DNA of 64,000 nucleotides. Source: Chryseobacterium populi (lineage in GTDB: Bacteria > Bacteroidota > Bacteroidia > Flavobacteriales > Weeksellaceae). Below, piece after piece: positions 26,032 to 35,757 of the stretch; within the stretch, counting starts at the first letter, position 1, and each line of letters starts with the position of its first letter. The notes under the pieces were generated by a model that was not told the origin of the DNA, did no database searches, and saw only the letters and a program-made list of their open reading frames with translations. Where the stretch lies: contig NZ_AKJY01000012.1 in NCBI RefSeq assembly GCF_000282115.1, positions 1 through 64,000 of the forward strand. The letters are read 5' to 3'. Made by a program: the position numbers and the translations under genes.

Positions 26032-26796
26032 TTAAAATTTACCGGATAACTGGATTTTTGTAAAAATTTTCTTGGTATAAAGCGGGAAATCAGCATTCTG
26101 AAGCCATCCGAAATACCCAAGGTCTTTCTGAAAAACAGCCTTTACACCCTGCCCCTTATATTTTCCGAAATTGAAAACTTCCTCCATCTTTTCATTATAG
26201 CCGATAAACCCGGCTAAATCTGCATTTTTATTGTGGAAAGTAAATTCGCTTAATGGAGCAATCTCATTGGGAATATCTTCATATTTTCCAACCTGGGCGT
26301 CCAGAACCTCAAATGTCGCCATGACATCTGCCTCTGCAGAGTGGGCATTTTCAAGTGTTTTCCCACAGTAGAACTGATAAGCGGCACCAAGGTTCCTCGG
26401 TTCTTTTTTATGGAAGATCGTCTGTGCATCTACCAGTTTGAATTTATTTAAATCAAAATCAACACCTACTCTCAAAAGCTCTTCTGCCAGAAGCGGAACA
26501 TCAAAACGGTTAGAATTAAAGCCTCCGAGATCTGCTCCGGAAATCATCTCCATTACTTTTGAAGCAATATCCCTGAAAGTTGGGGCATCCTTTACATCTT
26601 CGTCGTAAATTCCATGGATCTCACTGCTTTCTCTGGGAATAGGCATTTCCGGATTGATACGCCATGTTCTGCTTTCTCTGGAAGCATCAGGATTTACTTT
26701 TAAAATACAGATTTCCACAATTCTGTCCTTACCGATATTTGTTCCAGTAGTTTCTAAATCAAATATGCAAAGAGGTTTGTATAATTTTAAATTCAT
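26032..26796 (-). CDS. DnaQ-like 3'-5' exonuclease
   Basis: 254-aa DEDDh exonuclease. Exo I is FDLETTGTNIGKDRIVEI (D and E metal ligands near residues 13-15), Exo II is FNSNRFDVPLLAEEL, and Exo III is HSAEADVMAT with the His and Asp of the DEDDh type. A C-terminal domain (NFGKYKGQGVKAVFQKDLGY) resembles the DUF3820-like tail seen in related exonucleases. It probably proofreads or trims DNA or RNA; it is not fused to a polymerase, so it is either epsilon-like or stand-alone. Confidence 0.85.
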   Translation of the reverse strand: MNLKLYKPLCIFDLETTGTNIGKDRIVEICILKVNPDASRESRTWRINPEMPIPRESSEIHGIYDEDVKDAPTFRDIASKVMEMISGADLGGFNSNRFDVPLLAEELLRVGVDFDLNKFKLVDAQTIFHKKEPRNLGAAYQFYCGKTLENAHSAEADVMATFEVLDAQVGKYEDIPNEIAPLSEFTFHNKNADLAGFIGYNEKMEEVFNFGKYKGQGVKAVFQKDLGYFGWLQNADFPLYTKKIFTKIQLSGKF

Positions 26797-26883
26797 TTTT
26801 GTAAGTTATGAGTTGAAAGTTATGAGTTACGAGTGGATGTTACAGCTATGGTTATTCCATAACTGACCACTCGAAGCTCATTA

Positions 26884-27624
26884 CTAATTAAGTTGTTTCT
26901 GAAAAATAATTGATATTAAAATATAGTAAATAATCACCATCGGAATTCCTACGCTTTTAAAAATAATTAAAATAATGACAGAGCCGATCAGCAAAGCCAG
27001 TTTTGGATAATTATCCTGAAGCTTCATCGATTTGAATTTCATTGCAATCATTTTAACAGGACTGATTAAAAGCCATGATGAAACAGCTGTCAGAATAATG
27101 AGATATACTTGATTTTCAAAGAGAAATTCAAAGCTTCCCACTTCTTTGTTGGCGTAAAATAATCCGAAAATCAAAATGGTATTTGAGGGTGTATTTAATC
27201 CTTTAAAATAATATTTCTGATCTTCATCCAAATTGAAAATGGCCAGTCTCAGACATGAGAAAAGAGTGATGAAAAGCCCCAGATAAGGTATCCATAGATG
27301 GTCATTTGCAAGTATAGATGCATACTTGATGGATTCTAAAGGATCCCTAAAATCGATTCCTGTTAATGCTACAACAATTGTTAACCCAGGAATCAGTCCA
27401 AAACTGACCATATCTGCCAGAGAATCCAGCTGAACTCCCAGGTTGGAATTTGCTTTTAAAGCTCTTGCCACAAAACCGTCAAAAAAATCTAAAATCAATG
27501 AAATCACAATGCAGACTGCAGTCGTTTCATAATCACCTGAAATAAGATGGATGGCCCCTACACACCCGGAAAACAGGTTTCCCAGCGTGATGGCGTTGGC
27601 AAGATTGTTTTTAATGAAATTCAT
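26884..27624 (-). CDS. pssA: CDP-diacylglycerol-serine O-phosphatidyltransferase
   Basis: 246-aa integral membrane enzyme of the CDP-alcohol phosphatidyltransferase family, making phosphatidylserine, precursor of phosphatidylethanolamine. The catalytic motif DG-x2-AR-x8-G-x3-D-x3-D is complete in FDGFVARALKANSNLGVQLD plus SLAD. There are about six helices. A longer frame begins at GTG 27630, but a -7 box (27630-27637) overlaps that codon, so the ATG at 27624 is the start. It is divergent from the LTA-synthase-like gene. Confidence 0.85.
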   Translation of the reverse strand: MNFIKNNLANAITLGNLFSGCVGAIHLISGDYETTAVCIVISLILDFFDGFVARALKANSNLGVQLDSLADMVSFGLIPGLTIVVALTGIDFRDPLESIKYASILANDHLWIPYLGLFITLFSCLRLAIFNLDEDQKYYFKGLNTPSNTILIFGLFYANKEVGSFEFLFENQVYLIILTAVSSWLLISPVKMIAMKFKSMKLQDNYPKLALLIGSVIILIIFKSVGIPMVIIYYILISIIFQKQLN

Positions 27625-27629
27625 AGCCA

Positions 27630-27637
27630 CAAAATTA
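27630..27637 (-). promoter_or_regulatory. -7 box for pssA
   Basis: Minus strand TAATTTTG, a TAnnTTTG match ending 5 bases before the ATG; it excludes the GTG at 27630 as start. Confidence 0.6.
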
Positions 27638-27701
27638 CAGTTTTTAAAAATTCTGAATCAAAATAATATGAACTAAAAAATACATTAATGTGAATTTGAT
27701 G

Positions 27702-27709
27702 TAAATTTG
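27702..27709 (+). promoter_or_regulatory. -7 box for the LTA-synthase-like gene
   Basis: TAAATTTG ends 4 bases before the ATG at 27714. Confidence 0.6.
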
Positions 27710-27713
27710 CCGG

Positions 27714-29642
27714 ATGAAATTTTTTAAAGAATTTAGAAAACAGGAAGTTCTGGCATTATTGTACAGGATTTTTTTGGCATATGTTTTTTATCAGATTGCG
27801 AGATTTTTATTCTGGTATTTCAATAAAGACCTGGTCAGGGTTGATTCTGTTTCAGATTATTTCAGTCTTTCCTATCATGGGATTGCATTTGATACGACAG
27901 CAATTTTGTATGTGAATTCTTTATTCATTCTTCTGAGCCTTATCCCGCTTGTCATCAATACCAAAAAAGGCTACCAGGGCGTTTTATTCTGGTTGTATTT
28001 TATCACCAATGGAATAGCTTATGCAATGAATTTCGGTGATTTCGTATATTATAAATTTTCACAGACGAGGCTTACTTCGGCTGCATTTCAGGTAGCCCAG
28101 CATGAATCCAATATTTTTAAAGTATTCACCACTTCTATTGTACAAAATCCCTTCATTCTGATATGGTTTATTCTTTTAATGGGATTATGGGTTTTTCTGT
28201 ATAAAAAAGTAAAAGTAACGGAGCATAAGCCTTTAAAACTGGTTCCTTACTTTATTTTATCAGTGCTTTGTCTTTGCGGAGTTGCTGTTTTGGTGGTTGG
28301 TGGAATTCGTGGTGATTTTAAACACAGTACAAGGCCGATCAACCTTGTAGATGCCAATCGTTTTGTGAAGCTTCCACCACAGGGAAATATGGTATTGAAC
28401 AGCACTTTTTCATTTTTCAGGACATTAGGGACAAATAATTTTAAAGAAGTTCATTTTGTAGATGAGAAATTTATTGATGAAAATATTCAGCCTTATAAAA
28501 TATACGACAGAAAAGTAGCGAGCCGTCCGAATATCGTTATTTTCATTGTTGAATCTTTCAGCCGGGAATATTCCGGGGCATTTAACAAGGATAAGCATAT
28601 AAAAGATTATGTTTCCTATACTCCTTTTATAGATAGCTTAGCTAATGAAAGTCTTATTTTTCCCAATACTTTTGCCAACGGGAGACAGTCGATTCACGGA
28701 ATGAGCAGTGTTCTTGCCGGGATTCCTAGTCTTACGGATGCTTTTACGAGTTCTCCGTACTCCAATCAGAAAATACAGTCTATTGTTTCAGTTTGTAATG
28801 AGCTGGGCTATGACACTTCCTTCTATCATGGAGCTCCAAACGGGTCAATGGGGTTTTTAGGCTTTGGAAATATTCTTGGATTTAAACACTATTTCGGAAA
28901 GACAGAATACAATCATGATGAAGACTTTGACGGAATGTGGGCGGTCTGGGATGAGCCGTTTTTGCAGTATTTTGCTAAAAATGTAGGAAAAACCCAGCCT
29001 TTTATGGCAACTGTTTTTACGGCTTCTTCTCACCATCCGTTTAAAATTCCGGAGAAATATAATGGTAAATTTAAGAAAGGGAGAAACCAGATGCATGAGC
29101 CGATACAGTATACGGATTATGCCATTAAAAAGTATTTTGAAACGGCTAAAAAACAACCGTGGTTTAATAATACCATCTTTGTGTTTACAGGAGACCATAC
29201 CAATCAGATCTATTATCAGGAATATGAAAAAGCAATGAACCGCTTCTCTGTCCCGATTATTTTATATTCCCCGAATCCTGCCTATAATTTAAAGGGTATA
29301 AATCCTGAAGTAGCACAACAAATTGATATTTATCCGACATTGGCAGACCTGATCGGGTATAACAAAAAGGTAAGAAGCTGGGGAAGAAGTCTGGTAAGTG
29401 ATAAAAAATATCCGGCTATTATTGCGAATTCCGATGGTGGAGTAGAGCAATTTATCATTGGCAATTACATCTATCGTTTTGATGGTAAAAATGTAATTGG
29501 GGTATATGATAAAGCTGACTTAGGATTGGAGAAGAATCTTATGGACCAGCTGAAAACCCCGGAAGTTGAAAAAGGAAAAGAAATAGCCAAAGCCTGGTAT
29601 CAGGATTATATGGATAAAATAATTAACAGAAAACTGTATTAA
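27714..29642 (+). CDS. LTA synthase-like phosphoglycerol transferase/sulfatase-fold membrane enzyme
   Basis: 642-aa inner-membrane protein with five N-terminal helices (residues about 12-35, 57-77, 85-105, 140-160, 175-195) and a periplasmic alkaline phosphatase/sulfatase-fold domain. Catalytic features: NIVIFIVESFSREYSG (metal Glu), ANGRQSIHGMSSVLAG (nucleophile segment), FTASSHHPF, and FTGDHTN with Asp and His ligands. Family members transfer phosphoglycerol or phosphoethanolamine to envelope glycans. In a Gram-negative without teichoic acid, the likely job is decorating lipid A, LPS or periplasmic glucans; the acceptor is unknown. Confidence 0.82.
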   Translation: MKFFKEFRKQEVLALLYRIFLAYVFYQIARFLFWYFNKDLVRVDSVSDYFSLSYHGIAFDTTAILYVNSLFILLSLIPLVINTKKGYQGVLFWLYFITNGIAYAMNFGDFVYYKFSQTRLTSAAFQVAQHESNIFKVFTTSIVQNPFILIWFILLMGLWVFLYKKVKVTEHKPLKLVPYFILSVLCLCGVAVLVVGGIRGDFKHSTRPINLVDANRFVKLPPQGNMVLNSTFSFFRTLGTNNFKEVHFVDEKFIDENIQPYKIYDRKVASRPNIVIFIVESFSREYSGAFNKDKHIKDYVSYTPFIDSLANESLIFPNTFANGRQSIHGMSSVLAGIPSLTDAFTSSPYSNQKIQSIVSVCNELGYDTSFYHGAPNGSMGFLGFGNILGFKHYFGKTEYNHDEDFDGMWAVWDEPFLQYFAKNVGKTQPFMATVFTASSHHPFKIPEKYNGKFKKGRNQMHEPIQYTDYAIKKYFETAKKQPWFNNTIFVFTGDHTNQIYYQEYEKAMNRFSVPIILYSPNPAYNLKGINPEVAQQIDIYPTLADLIGYNKKVRSWGRSLVSDKKYPAIIANSDGGVEQFIIGNYIYRFDGKNVIGVYDKADLGLEKNLMDQLKTPEVEKGKEIAKAWYQDYMDKIINRKLY

Positions 29643-29793
29643 TGTTTGGTCAGTGTTTAATTCTAAAAATTGGTATGCGTATTGTTATATATGCCTAGGA
29701 TAATAAAAGTTTTTGTTTGTTTGAAATTAATTTATATTTTTAGCAGTAAATAGACAACAAAAATAATTTATTGGAATTAAAACAATAAGAAAT

Positions 29794-30213
29794 ATGAAAA
29801 AATTATTATTAACATTAGTGCTTTCTTTATTTGGTGTACTATCTTTTGCACAAATTGAAGGGAAATGGAAAACAATAGATGATGAAACCAAGCAGGCAAA
29901 ATCTATTGTGGAGATCTATAAAAAGACAGACGGTAAGTATTACGGGAAAGTATCTCAGTTGCTTATAAAACCTGCAGACCCGAATTGCTCGTCCTGTAAA
30001 GATGACAGAAAAGGGAAACCTATCTTAGGAATGGAAATCATCAGAGGCCTGAAAAAAGACGGTGATGAATTTACAGGAGGAACAATTACAGATCCGAAAA
30101 CAGGTAAAACATACAAATGTACCATTACAAGAAGTGGAGACCAGCTGAATGTAAGAGGATATCTGGGAGTATCTATACTGGGAAGAACGCAAACTTGGCA
30201 AAAAGCAAACTAA
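29794..30213 (+). CDS. DUF2147 family exported protein
   Basis: 139-aa exported protein with a signal peptide (MKKLLLTLVLSLFGVLSFAQ) and the DUF2147 pattern IEGKWKTIDDETKQAKSIVE, GKVSQLLIKP, a C-x-x-C pair (CSSCKDDRKGKP), GMEIIRGLKKDGDEFTGGTI, ending YLGVSILGRTQTW. DUF2147 domains are lipocalin-like small barrels in the periplasm; their ligand is unknown. Free-standing gene with a terminator 20 bases after the stop. Confidence 0.85.
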   Translation: MKKLLLTLVLSLFGVLSFAQIEGKWKTIDDETKQAKSIVEIYKKTDGKYYGKVSQLLIKPADPNCSSCKDDRKGKPILGMEIIRGLKKDGDEFTGGTITDPKTGKTYKCTITRSGDQLNVRGYLGVSILGRTQTWQKAN

Positions 30214-30235
30214 TCCGGTTTAAATAAAATTAATA

Positions 30236-30269
30236 AACGGCATTTCATTCAAATGAGATGTCGTTTTTG
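30236..30269 (+). terminator. Terminator after the DUF2147 gene
   Basis: 13-bp stem with two G-T pairs (AACGGCATTTCAT / ATGAGATGTCGTT), loop TCAA, then TTTG. Confidence 0.65.
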
Positions 30270-30293
30270 TTATGGGTATAATAAAAAAAACAC

Positions 30294-30301
30294 TATTTTT
30301 G
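30294..30301 (+). promoter_or_regulatory. -7 box for pdhB
   Basis: TATTTTTG, 23 bases before the ATG at 30325. Confidence 0.5.
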
Positions 30302-30324
30302 TAGTCTAAATTTTTCAAAAAAAT

Positions 30325-31305
30325 ATGGCAGAATATACTTTTCGTGAGGTAATTGCACAGGCAATGAGCGAGGAAATGCGTAAAGACGAATCCATCTATT
30401 TAATGGGTGAGGAAGTTGCAGAATATAATGGTGCATATAAAGCTTCAAAAGGAATGCTGGATGAATTTGGCCCTAAAAGAATAATCGATACACCCATCGC
30501 TGAGCTTGGTTTTACAGGGATTTCTGTAGGAGCAGCAATGAATGGAAACAGGCCGATCGTAGAATTTATGACATTCAATTTTTCTTTGGTAGGAATTGAT
30601 CAGATTATTAATAACGCGGCAAAAATCCGTCAGATGAGTGGAGGTCAGTGGAACTGTCCGATTGTTTTCCGTGGTCCTACGGCTTCGGCAGGACAGCTGG
30701 GAGCGACGCATTCTCAGGCTTTTGAAAATTGGTTTGCCAACTGCCCCGGGCTTAAAGTAGTGGTTCCTTCAAACCCTTATGATGCAAAAGGATTATTGAA
30801 AACAGCAATCCAGGATAATGACCCCGTCATCTTCATGGAATCTGAACAGATGTATGGCGATAAAATGGAAATTCCTGAAGAAGAATATTACTTGCCGATT
30901 GGGAAAGCAGATATTAAAAAAGAAGGTAAAGATGTGACTTTGGTTTCTTTCGGAAAAATCATGAAGCTGGCTATTCAGGCTGCTGAAGATTTAGCTAAAG
31001 AAGGAATATCTGTAGAAGTTATCGATCTTAGAACAGTTCGTCCCTTAGATTATGATACCATTTTAGAATCTGTAAAGAAAACAAACAGACTGGTGATTTT
31101 GGAAGAAGCGTGGCCGTTTGCCTCCATTTCTTCTGAGATTACTTATATGGTACAGCAAAAAGCATTCGATTATTTAGATGCCCCTATCAAGAGAATTACT
31201 ACTCCTGATGCCCCTGCACCTTATTCAGCTGCCTTATTTGCAGAATGGTTCCCTAAGCTTGAGAAAGTGAAAGCAGAACTTAAAAATGCGATGTACGTAA
31301 AATAG
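30325..31305 (+). CDS. pdhB: Pyruvate dehydrogenase E1 component, beta subunit
   Basis: 326-aa E1-beta subunit of the pyruvate dehydrogenase complex, which with the alpha subunit binds thiamine diphosphate and decarboxylates pyruvate. Typical segments: MSEEMRKDESIYLMGEEVAE, the ThDP-contact GFTGISVGAAMNG, FRGPTASAGQLGATHSQAFE, IFMESEQMYG, and EVIDLRTVRPLDYDTI. The related 2-oxoisovalerate E1-beta is close in sequence, but the opening and the ATHSQ loop fit PdhB. The alpha subunit and E2 genes are not adjacent here, as is common in Flavobacteriia. Confidence 0.88.
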   Translation: MAEYTFREVIAQAMSEEMRKDESIYLMGEEVAEYNGAYKASKGMLDEFGPKRIIDTPIAELGFTGISVGAAMNGNRPIVEFMTFNFSLVGIDQIINNAAKIRQMSGGQWNCPIVFRGPTASAGQLGATHSQAFENWFANCPGLKVVVPSNPYDAKGLLKTAIQDNDPVIFMESEQMYGDKMEIPEEEYYLPIGKADIKKEGKDVTLVSFGKIMKLAIQAAEDLAKEGISVEVIDLRTVRPLDYDTILESVKKTNRLVILEEAWPFASISSEITYMVQQKAFDYLDAPIKRITTPDAPAPYSAALFAEWFPKLEKVKAELKNAMYVK

Positions 31306-31314
31306 ATCATAGAG

Positions 31315-31340
31315 AAAAACTTCCGAAAGGAAGTTTTTTC
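31315..31340 (+). terminator. Terminator of pdhB
   Basis: AAAAACTTCC / GGAAGTTTTT stem with a GAAA tetraloop and a T-run. Confidence 0.8.
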
Positions 31341-31387
31341 ATTTATTATATTCATGAAGAATAATTCTTGAGGTCATAAAATTAGTA

Positions 31388-31395
31388 TAAATTTG
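31388..31395 (+). promoter_or_regulatory. -7 box for kup
   Basis: TAAATTTG, 25 bases before the ATG at 31421. Confidence 0.55.
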
Positions 31396-31420
31396 CGCTT
31401 TTAAAATTAAATAAGCTGAT

Positions 31421-33415
31421 ATGGCAGAAGTTACTGAAGGTGGTCATCATTTTGACATTAAAAAACTTTCTTTTATTGGAGTTTTAGTCTCTCTTGGAAT
31501 TGTTTTCGGAGATATAGGGACCTCGCCGCTTTACGTAATGAAAGCGATTGTGAATGCAAGAGACGGAGGTAGCAACATGCCTTTCAATGAATATATAGAA
31601 GGAGCTCTTTCCTGTATTATCTGGACCTTAACCCTCCAGACTACCGTAAAATATGTTATTATCGCTTTAAGGGCAGATAACAAGGGAGAAGGTGGTATTT
31701 TAGCATTATTTTCTCTTGTAAAAAACCTTAAAAAAGGCTGGCTGTATCTTGTCGCCATTGTAGGGGCTGCCGCTCTTATAGCCGATGGTGTTATCACACC
31801 TTCACTTACAGTAATGTCAGCCATTGAAGGTCTTGAAATCTATAATCCACATACCCCTGTTGTTCCTATCACCATTGGGATTTTAATTGTAATCTTCGTA
31901 GTACAGCAATTTGGGACCAGTTTTATCGGAAAGTTTTTTGGCCCTGTAATGGTTGTCTGGTTTCTGGTTTTAGGAGGTTTGGGAGTAATGCATTTAAGTG
32001 AAAATTTTGAAATCTTAAGATCTTTCAACCCTTATTATGCTTACAAGCTTATTGTAAACTCTCCCAGCGCAATTGTGATCCTTGGAGCCGTTTTCCTTTG
32101 TACGACCGGAGCGGAAGCTCTTTACTCGGATCTGGGGCATTGCGGTGCTAAAAATATAAGGGTAAGCTGGGGCTTCGTGAAAATCATGCTTATTTTAAAC
32201 TATCTTGGACAGGGAGCCTGGCTTTTGACCAATTATGGAAAACCTGGTTTCTCTGTAATAAATCCTTTCTTTGGAATTATGGAAGAATGGATGATTGTTC
32301 CTGGGGTTATTTTAGCTACTGCAGCAGCAATTATTGCCAGCCAGGCATTAATTACCGGATCCTTTACTATTTTCTCGGAAGCAATGTCTCTCAATTTATG
32401 GCCTAATCAGAAAATTGATTATCCATCAGGTGTTAAAGGGCAGATGTATATTCCAAGAATCAATTGGGGGCTTTTGATTCTTTGTGTTATTGTGGTGCTC
32501 CACTTTAGAGAATCAGGGAAAATGGAAGCGGCATACGGACTTTCGATTACCGTGACAATGTTGATGACCACCATATTATTAATGTTCTGGTTACTGAAGC
32601 ACAGAGTCAATAAAGGGCTTATTTTATTCTTTGCGATGGTTTATATGGCTATCGAACTAGGTTTCTTCAGTGCTAATATTATTAAATTCTTTGAAGGGGG
32701 TTGGATCACCGTGATCTTAGGTGGATTTATTGGAGTTTGTATGTATGCATGGTACAACGGGCGATTAATCAAGACCAAGTTCATTAATTTTGTGAAGATT
32801 GATTCCTATGTTTCAATTATTAAGGATATGAAATTGGATGAAACAATCCCTAAGTACGCGACCAATCTTGCCTATTTAAGCAGAGCCAAAAGAAATGATG
32901 AAGTAGAATCTAAAATTATTTATTCAATCATCAAAAAGCAGCCAAAAAGAGCAGACCATTATTTTATTTTAAGTATTGTGAACCAGGAAGATCCATATAC
33001 TTTTAAATATACGGTCGATGAAATTCTTCCGGGAACGGTTTATAAAATCAATTTCCTTTTAGGATTTAAAGTTGACAGAAGAATCAATGATTATTTCAAT
33101 ATGGTTTTAAAAGATCTGATGGCTGACGGAACGATTCCTTCAAGAAGCAGCCACCCGTCTTTAAGAGCTCATAACATTCCACCGGATCTCAAATACGTGG
33201 TAATAGATAACACCTATATCAACGATATACTTTTAACTGTTAAACAGAAGATTACCCTTAATATTTACAACTTTGTGAAGTATATAGGAAGTGATGATTT
33301 CAAGTCCTGGGGAGTTACCTCACACAATGTGGTAGTGGAGTCTGCCCCTATTACAGAACTGACAGTTTACGATAATAAAATCGAACAGGCCGAATTTTTG
33401 CGTCACAAGAGTTAA
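31421..33415 (+). CDS. kup: KUP/HAK potassium uptake permease
   Basis: 664-aa K+/H+ symporter with 12 membrane helices and a cytoplasmic C-terminal domain of about 190 residues. The opening GIVFGDIGTSPLYVMKAIV is the KUP signature, followed by DNKGEGGILALFSLV and GTSFIGKFFGPVMVVWFL. It moves potassium into the cell at the inner membrane. The frame is intact and of usual length. It lies alone between pdhB and a Fur-family gene with separate promoters. Confidence 0.9.
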   Translation: MAEVTEGGHHFDIKKLSFIGVLVSLGIVFGDIGTSPLYVMKAIVNARDGGSNMPFNEYIEGALSCIIWTLTLQTTVKYVIIALRADNKGEGGILALFSLVKNLKKGWLYLVAIVGAAALIADGVITPSLTVMSAIEGLEIYNPHTPVVPITIGILIVIFVVQQFGTSFIGKFFGPVMVVWFLVLGGLGVMHLSENFEILRSFNPYYAYKLIVNSPSAIVILGAVFLCTTGAEALYSDLGHCGAKNIRVSWGFVKIMLILNYLGQGAWLLTNYGKPGFSVINPFFGIMEEWMIVPGVILATAAAIIASQALITGSFTIFSEAMSLNLWPNQKIDYPSGVKGQMYIPRINWGLLILCVIVVLHFRESGKMEAAYGLSITVTMLMTTILLMFWLLKHRVNKGLILFFAMVYMAIELGFFSANIIKFFEGGWITVILGGFIGVCMYAWYNGRLIKTKFINFVKIDSYVSIIKDMKLDETIPKYATNLAYLSRAKRNDEVESKIIYSIIKKQPKRADHYFILSIVNQEDPYTFKYTVDEILPGTVYKINFLLGFKVDRRINDYFNMVLKDLMADGTIPSRSSHPSLRAHNIPPDLKYVVIDNTYINDILLTVKQKITLNIYNFVKYIGSDDFKSWGVTSHNVVVESAPITELTVYDNKIEQAEFLRHKS

Positions 33416-33460
33416 GATCCTTTAACAATAGAGTCTAATATTTATTTAAATAAAAATCAA

Positions 33461-33468
33461 TAAATTTG
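33461..33468 (+). promoter_or_regulatory. -7 box for the Fur-family operon
   Basis: TAAATTTG, 15 bases before the ATG at 33484. Confidence 0.55.
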
Positions 33469-33483
33469 TAGATAATTTTTTTG

Positions 33484-33957
33484 ATGGATACGATACAAAA
33501 AGAAAAAAATATTGCTTTAATCAAAGATGTTTTAAGAAACTATTTATTAGAAAAAGGTTTCAGAAACACTCCTGAAAGATATACGATATTAGAAGAGATT
33601 TATAATATGGATCATCACTTTAATGTGGATGATCTGTATCTTCTGATGATGCAGAAAAAATATCATGTTTCTAAAGCAACGATTTACAATACTATTGAGA
33701 TTTTCCTTGATGCGGGGTTAATCCGTAAGCACCAGTTTGGTGAAAAAACACTTACTTCATCATCTTACGAAAAGTCTTATTTTGATAAACAGCATGATCA
33801 TCTGGTGATTTACAAAAAAGATTCTGATAAGGAGATTGAAGAGATTATAGAGTTCTGCGATCCTAGAATTCAAGGCATTAAAGAAGCAATTGAAGAAGCA
33901 TTTGGCGTAAAAATTGATTCTCATTCGCTGTATTTTTATGGCACTAAGAATGAATAA
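33484..33957 (+). CDS. Fur-family transcriptional regulator
   Basis: 157-aa regulator with an N-terminal winged helix (RNTPERYTILEEIYNMDHHF, then VSKATIYNTIEIFLDAGLIR) and a C-terminal metal domain with HDH (QHDHLVIY), EIIEFCD and SHSLYFYG. The C-x-x-C structural zinc site found in many Fur and Zur proteins is absent; a single Cys remains. Whether it senses iron, zinc or peroxide is undecided. The ATG at 33484 is preferred over TTG 33481. It is followed 3 bases later by the OstA-like gene. Confidence 0.85.
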   Translation: MDTIQKEKNIALIKDVLRNYLLEKGFRNTPERYTILEEIYNMDHHFNVDDLYLLMMQKKYHVSKATIYNTIEIFLDAGLIRKHQFGEKTLTSSSYEKSYFDKQHDHLVIYKKDSDKEIEEIIEFCDPRIQGIKEAIEEAFGVKIDSHSLYFYGTKNE

Positions 33958-33960
33958 TCA

Positions 33961-35703
33961 ATGAGACTGATTCTTTTTTTGTTATTTTTTATCTCCACAC
34001 TTTCACTGGTGCAGGGTCAGCAAAAACCTGCACAGAGAGATCCCTATTTACAAAACTCTGTGAAAAATCAGCCTCAGCAGCTGAGACCTGAGGATAAGGT
34101 GAAAATTATTCATGCAGATTATATTAAAAAAGATCCTGCAAAATATGACGGTAACCAATATCTTCAGGGAAATGTGAAAATTGAGCATCAGGGCTCTATC
34201 CTTACCGCCGATGAAGTGGTGCTATACAGCGAAGAAAACTTTGTAAAAGCAATTGGAAACACGAGGCTACAGAATACAGACGACTCTGTAATTACTGCTG
34301 CAGAAATGGAATACGACGGGAATACCCAGAAAGGTGTTGCCCGGAAAAATGTGGTTCTTACCGATCCGAAACAGACAATCCGAACAGATATCTTGTATTA
34401 TGACAGGCTTTCTAACCAAGCCTATTTTAATACCGGAGGAACTATTTCTGATGGTGAGAACGTCATGTATACAAAAACCGCAACGTATTTTCTTGATACC
34501 AAGATGATTGATTTTGTTGGAAATGTAAAAATAGACAGTAAAGATTATATTGTAGAAGGAGCCAATATTAAACAAAACCAGAATACCAAGGTTGCAGAGT
34601 TTTTCGGACCTACTACTATTACCAACCGTGCCAATCCCAAAAACAGAGTATATACCGAACGAGGTACGTACAAAATGAATTCTAAAGAGGCCTATCTTAA
34701 TAAAAATTCTAAAATTTTTTACAATGATAAAATTCTTACCGGTGACGATATGTATTACAATCAGATCACAGGTTTTGGAACAGCAACGGGAAACGTTACT
34801 TTAGATGACCCTCAAGAGAGAAGATGGATAAAAGGGGGGTACGGAGAGATCTTTGAGAAGAAAGATTCTGCAATGATGACTAAAAATCCTTATGCAGTAA
34901 AAGCTTTTGAAAAAGATTCTATTTATTTTGCTGCTGAAAAAATTATTTCTTTCCAGAAGCCGGATACTGCAGATGCTACAAAAAAGAAGAGTTTCCTGAG
35001 AGCCTTCAGAAAAGGAAGATTCTATAAATCCAATGCCCAGGGAAGAGCAGATTCAATTGCCTTTAATGAAACTGACGGGGTGATGCATATGTATACCGAG
35101 CCAATTCTATGGAGCGGACAAAAACAGGTAACCGGGGATAAAGTGGAAGCTTACTTCAATACAACGACTCAGGATCTTGACTCTCTGAAAGTAATAGGAA
35201 ATGCTTTTGCAATAAGTAAAGTAGATTCTCTAAACCTGAAAGATGAATTCAATCAGGTGAAAGGAAAGCTGATGACCGTTTATTATCAGAACAACGATAT
35301 TAAAGAAGCAAAAGTAATCGGGAACGCCCAATCAATTACCTATGCAGATGATTTCAATGAAAAAACAAAAGAAAACGAAAGAATAGGGATATCCCTTACT
35401 TCCTGCGGAATCATTGATGCTATATTTGAAGAAAAGGCTATACAGATTGTTTCCTGTAATATAGGTGCAACTTCCGATACTTATCCTATGAGTAAATTAG
35501 AGCCTGAAAAAAGGAAGTTTCCGGATTTTAACTGGAATACAAAAGACCGGATCATGAAATGGCAGGATATTCTGGTGGATACCCCGAATCATGAGGAAAT
35601 AAAATATGAGGCTGACAATACATTATATAATCAGGCACAGGAAGCTGTAGAAAAAGAAAAAGCTAAAGAAGAAGCTAAAAAACCTAAACGTACAAGAAAA
35701 TAA
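33961..35703 (+). CDS. OstA-like protein (LptA-type domains)
   Basis: 580-aa exported protein with a signal peptide (MRLILFLLFFISTLSLVQGQ). Residues about 45-330 are OstA/LptA beta-jellyroll repeats (IIHADYIKKDPAKYDGNQYL, LQGNVKIEHQGSILTADEV, FVGNVKIDSKDYIVEGA). LptA-family proteins carry LPS across the periplasm. The large Bacteroidota OstA-like form probably contributes to LPS transport. The C-terminus is Lys/Glu-rich. It shares a transcript with the Fur-family gene and is followed by a strong terminator. Confidence 0.82.
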   Translation: MRLILFLLFFISTLSLVQGQQKPAQRDPYLQNSVKNQPQQLRPEDKVKIIHADYIKKDPAKYDGNQYLQGNVKIEHQGSILTADEVVLYSEENFVKAIGNTRLQNTDDSVITAAEMEYDGNTQKGVARKNVVLTDPKQTIRTDILYYDRLSNQAYFNTGGTISDGENVMYTKTATYFLDTKMIDFVGNVKIDSKDYIVEGANIKQNQNTKVAEFFGPTTITNRANPKNRVYTERGTYKMNSKEAYLNKNSKIFYNDKILTGDDMYYNQITGFGTATGNVTLDDPQERRWIKGGYGEIFEKKDSAMMTKNPYAVKAFEKDSIYFAAEKIISFQKPDTADATKKKSFLRAFRKGRFYKSNAQGRADSIAFNETDGVMHMYTEPILWSGQKQVTGDKVEAYFNTTTQDLDSLKVIGNAFAISKVDSLNLKDEFNQVKGKLMTVYYQNNDIKEAKVIGNAQSITYADDFNEKTKENERIGISLTSCGIIDAIFEEKAIQIVSCNIGATSDTYPMSKLEPEKRKFPDFNWNTKDRIMKWQDILVDTPNHEEIKYEADNTLYNQAQEAVEKEKAKEEAKKPKRTRK

Positions 35704-35757
35704 TTCAGTTTAGGGAGCTAGCTTGCATGATCGGAATTAAATTTTTTCTATAAATTA

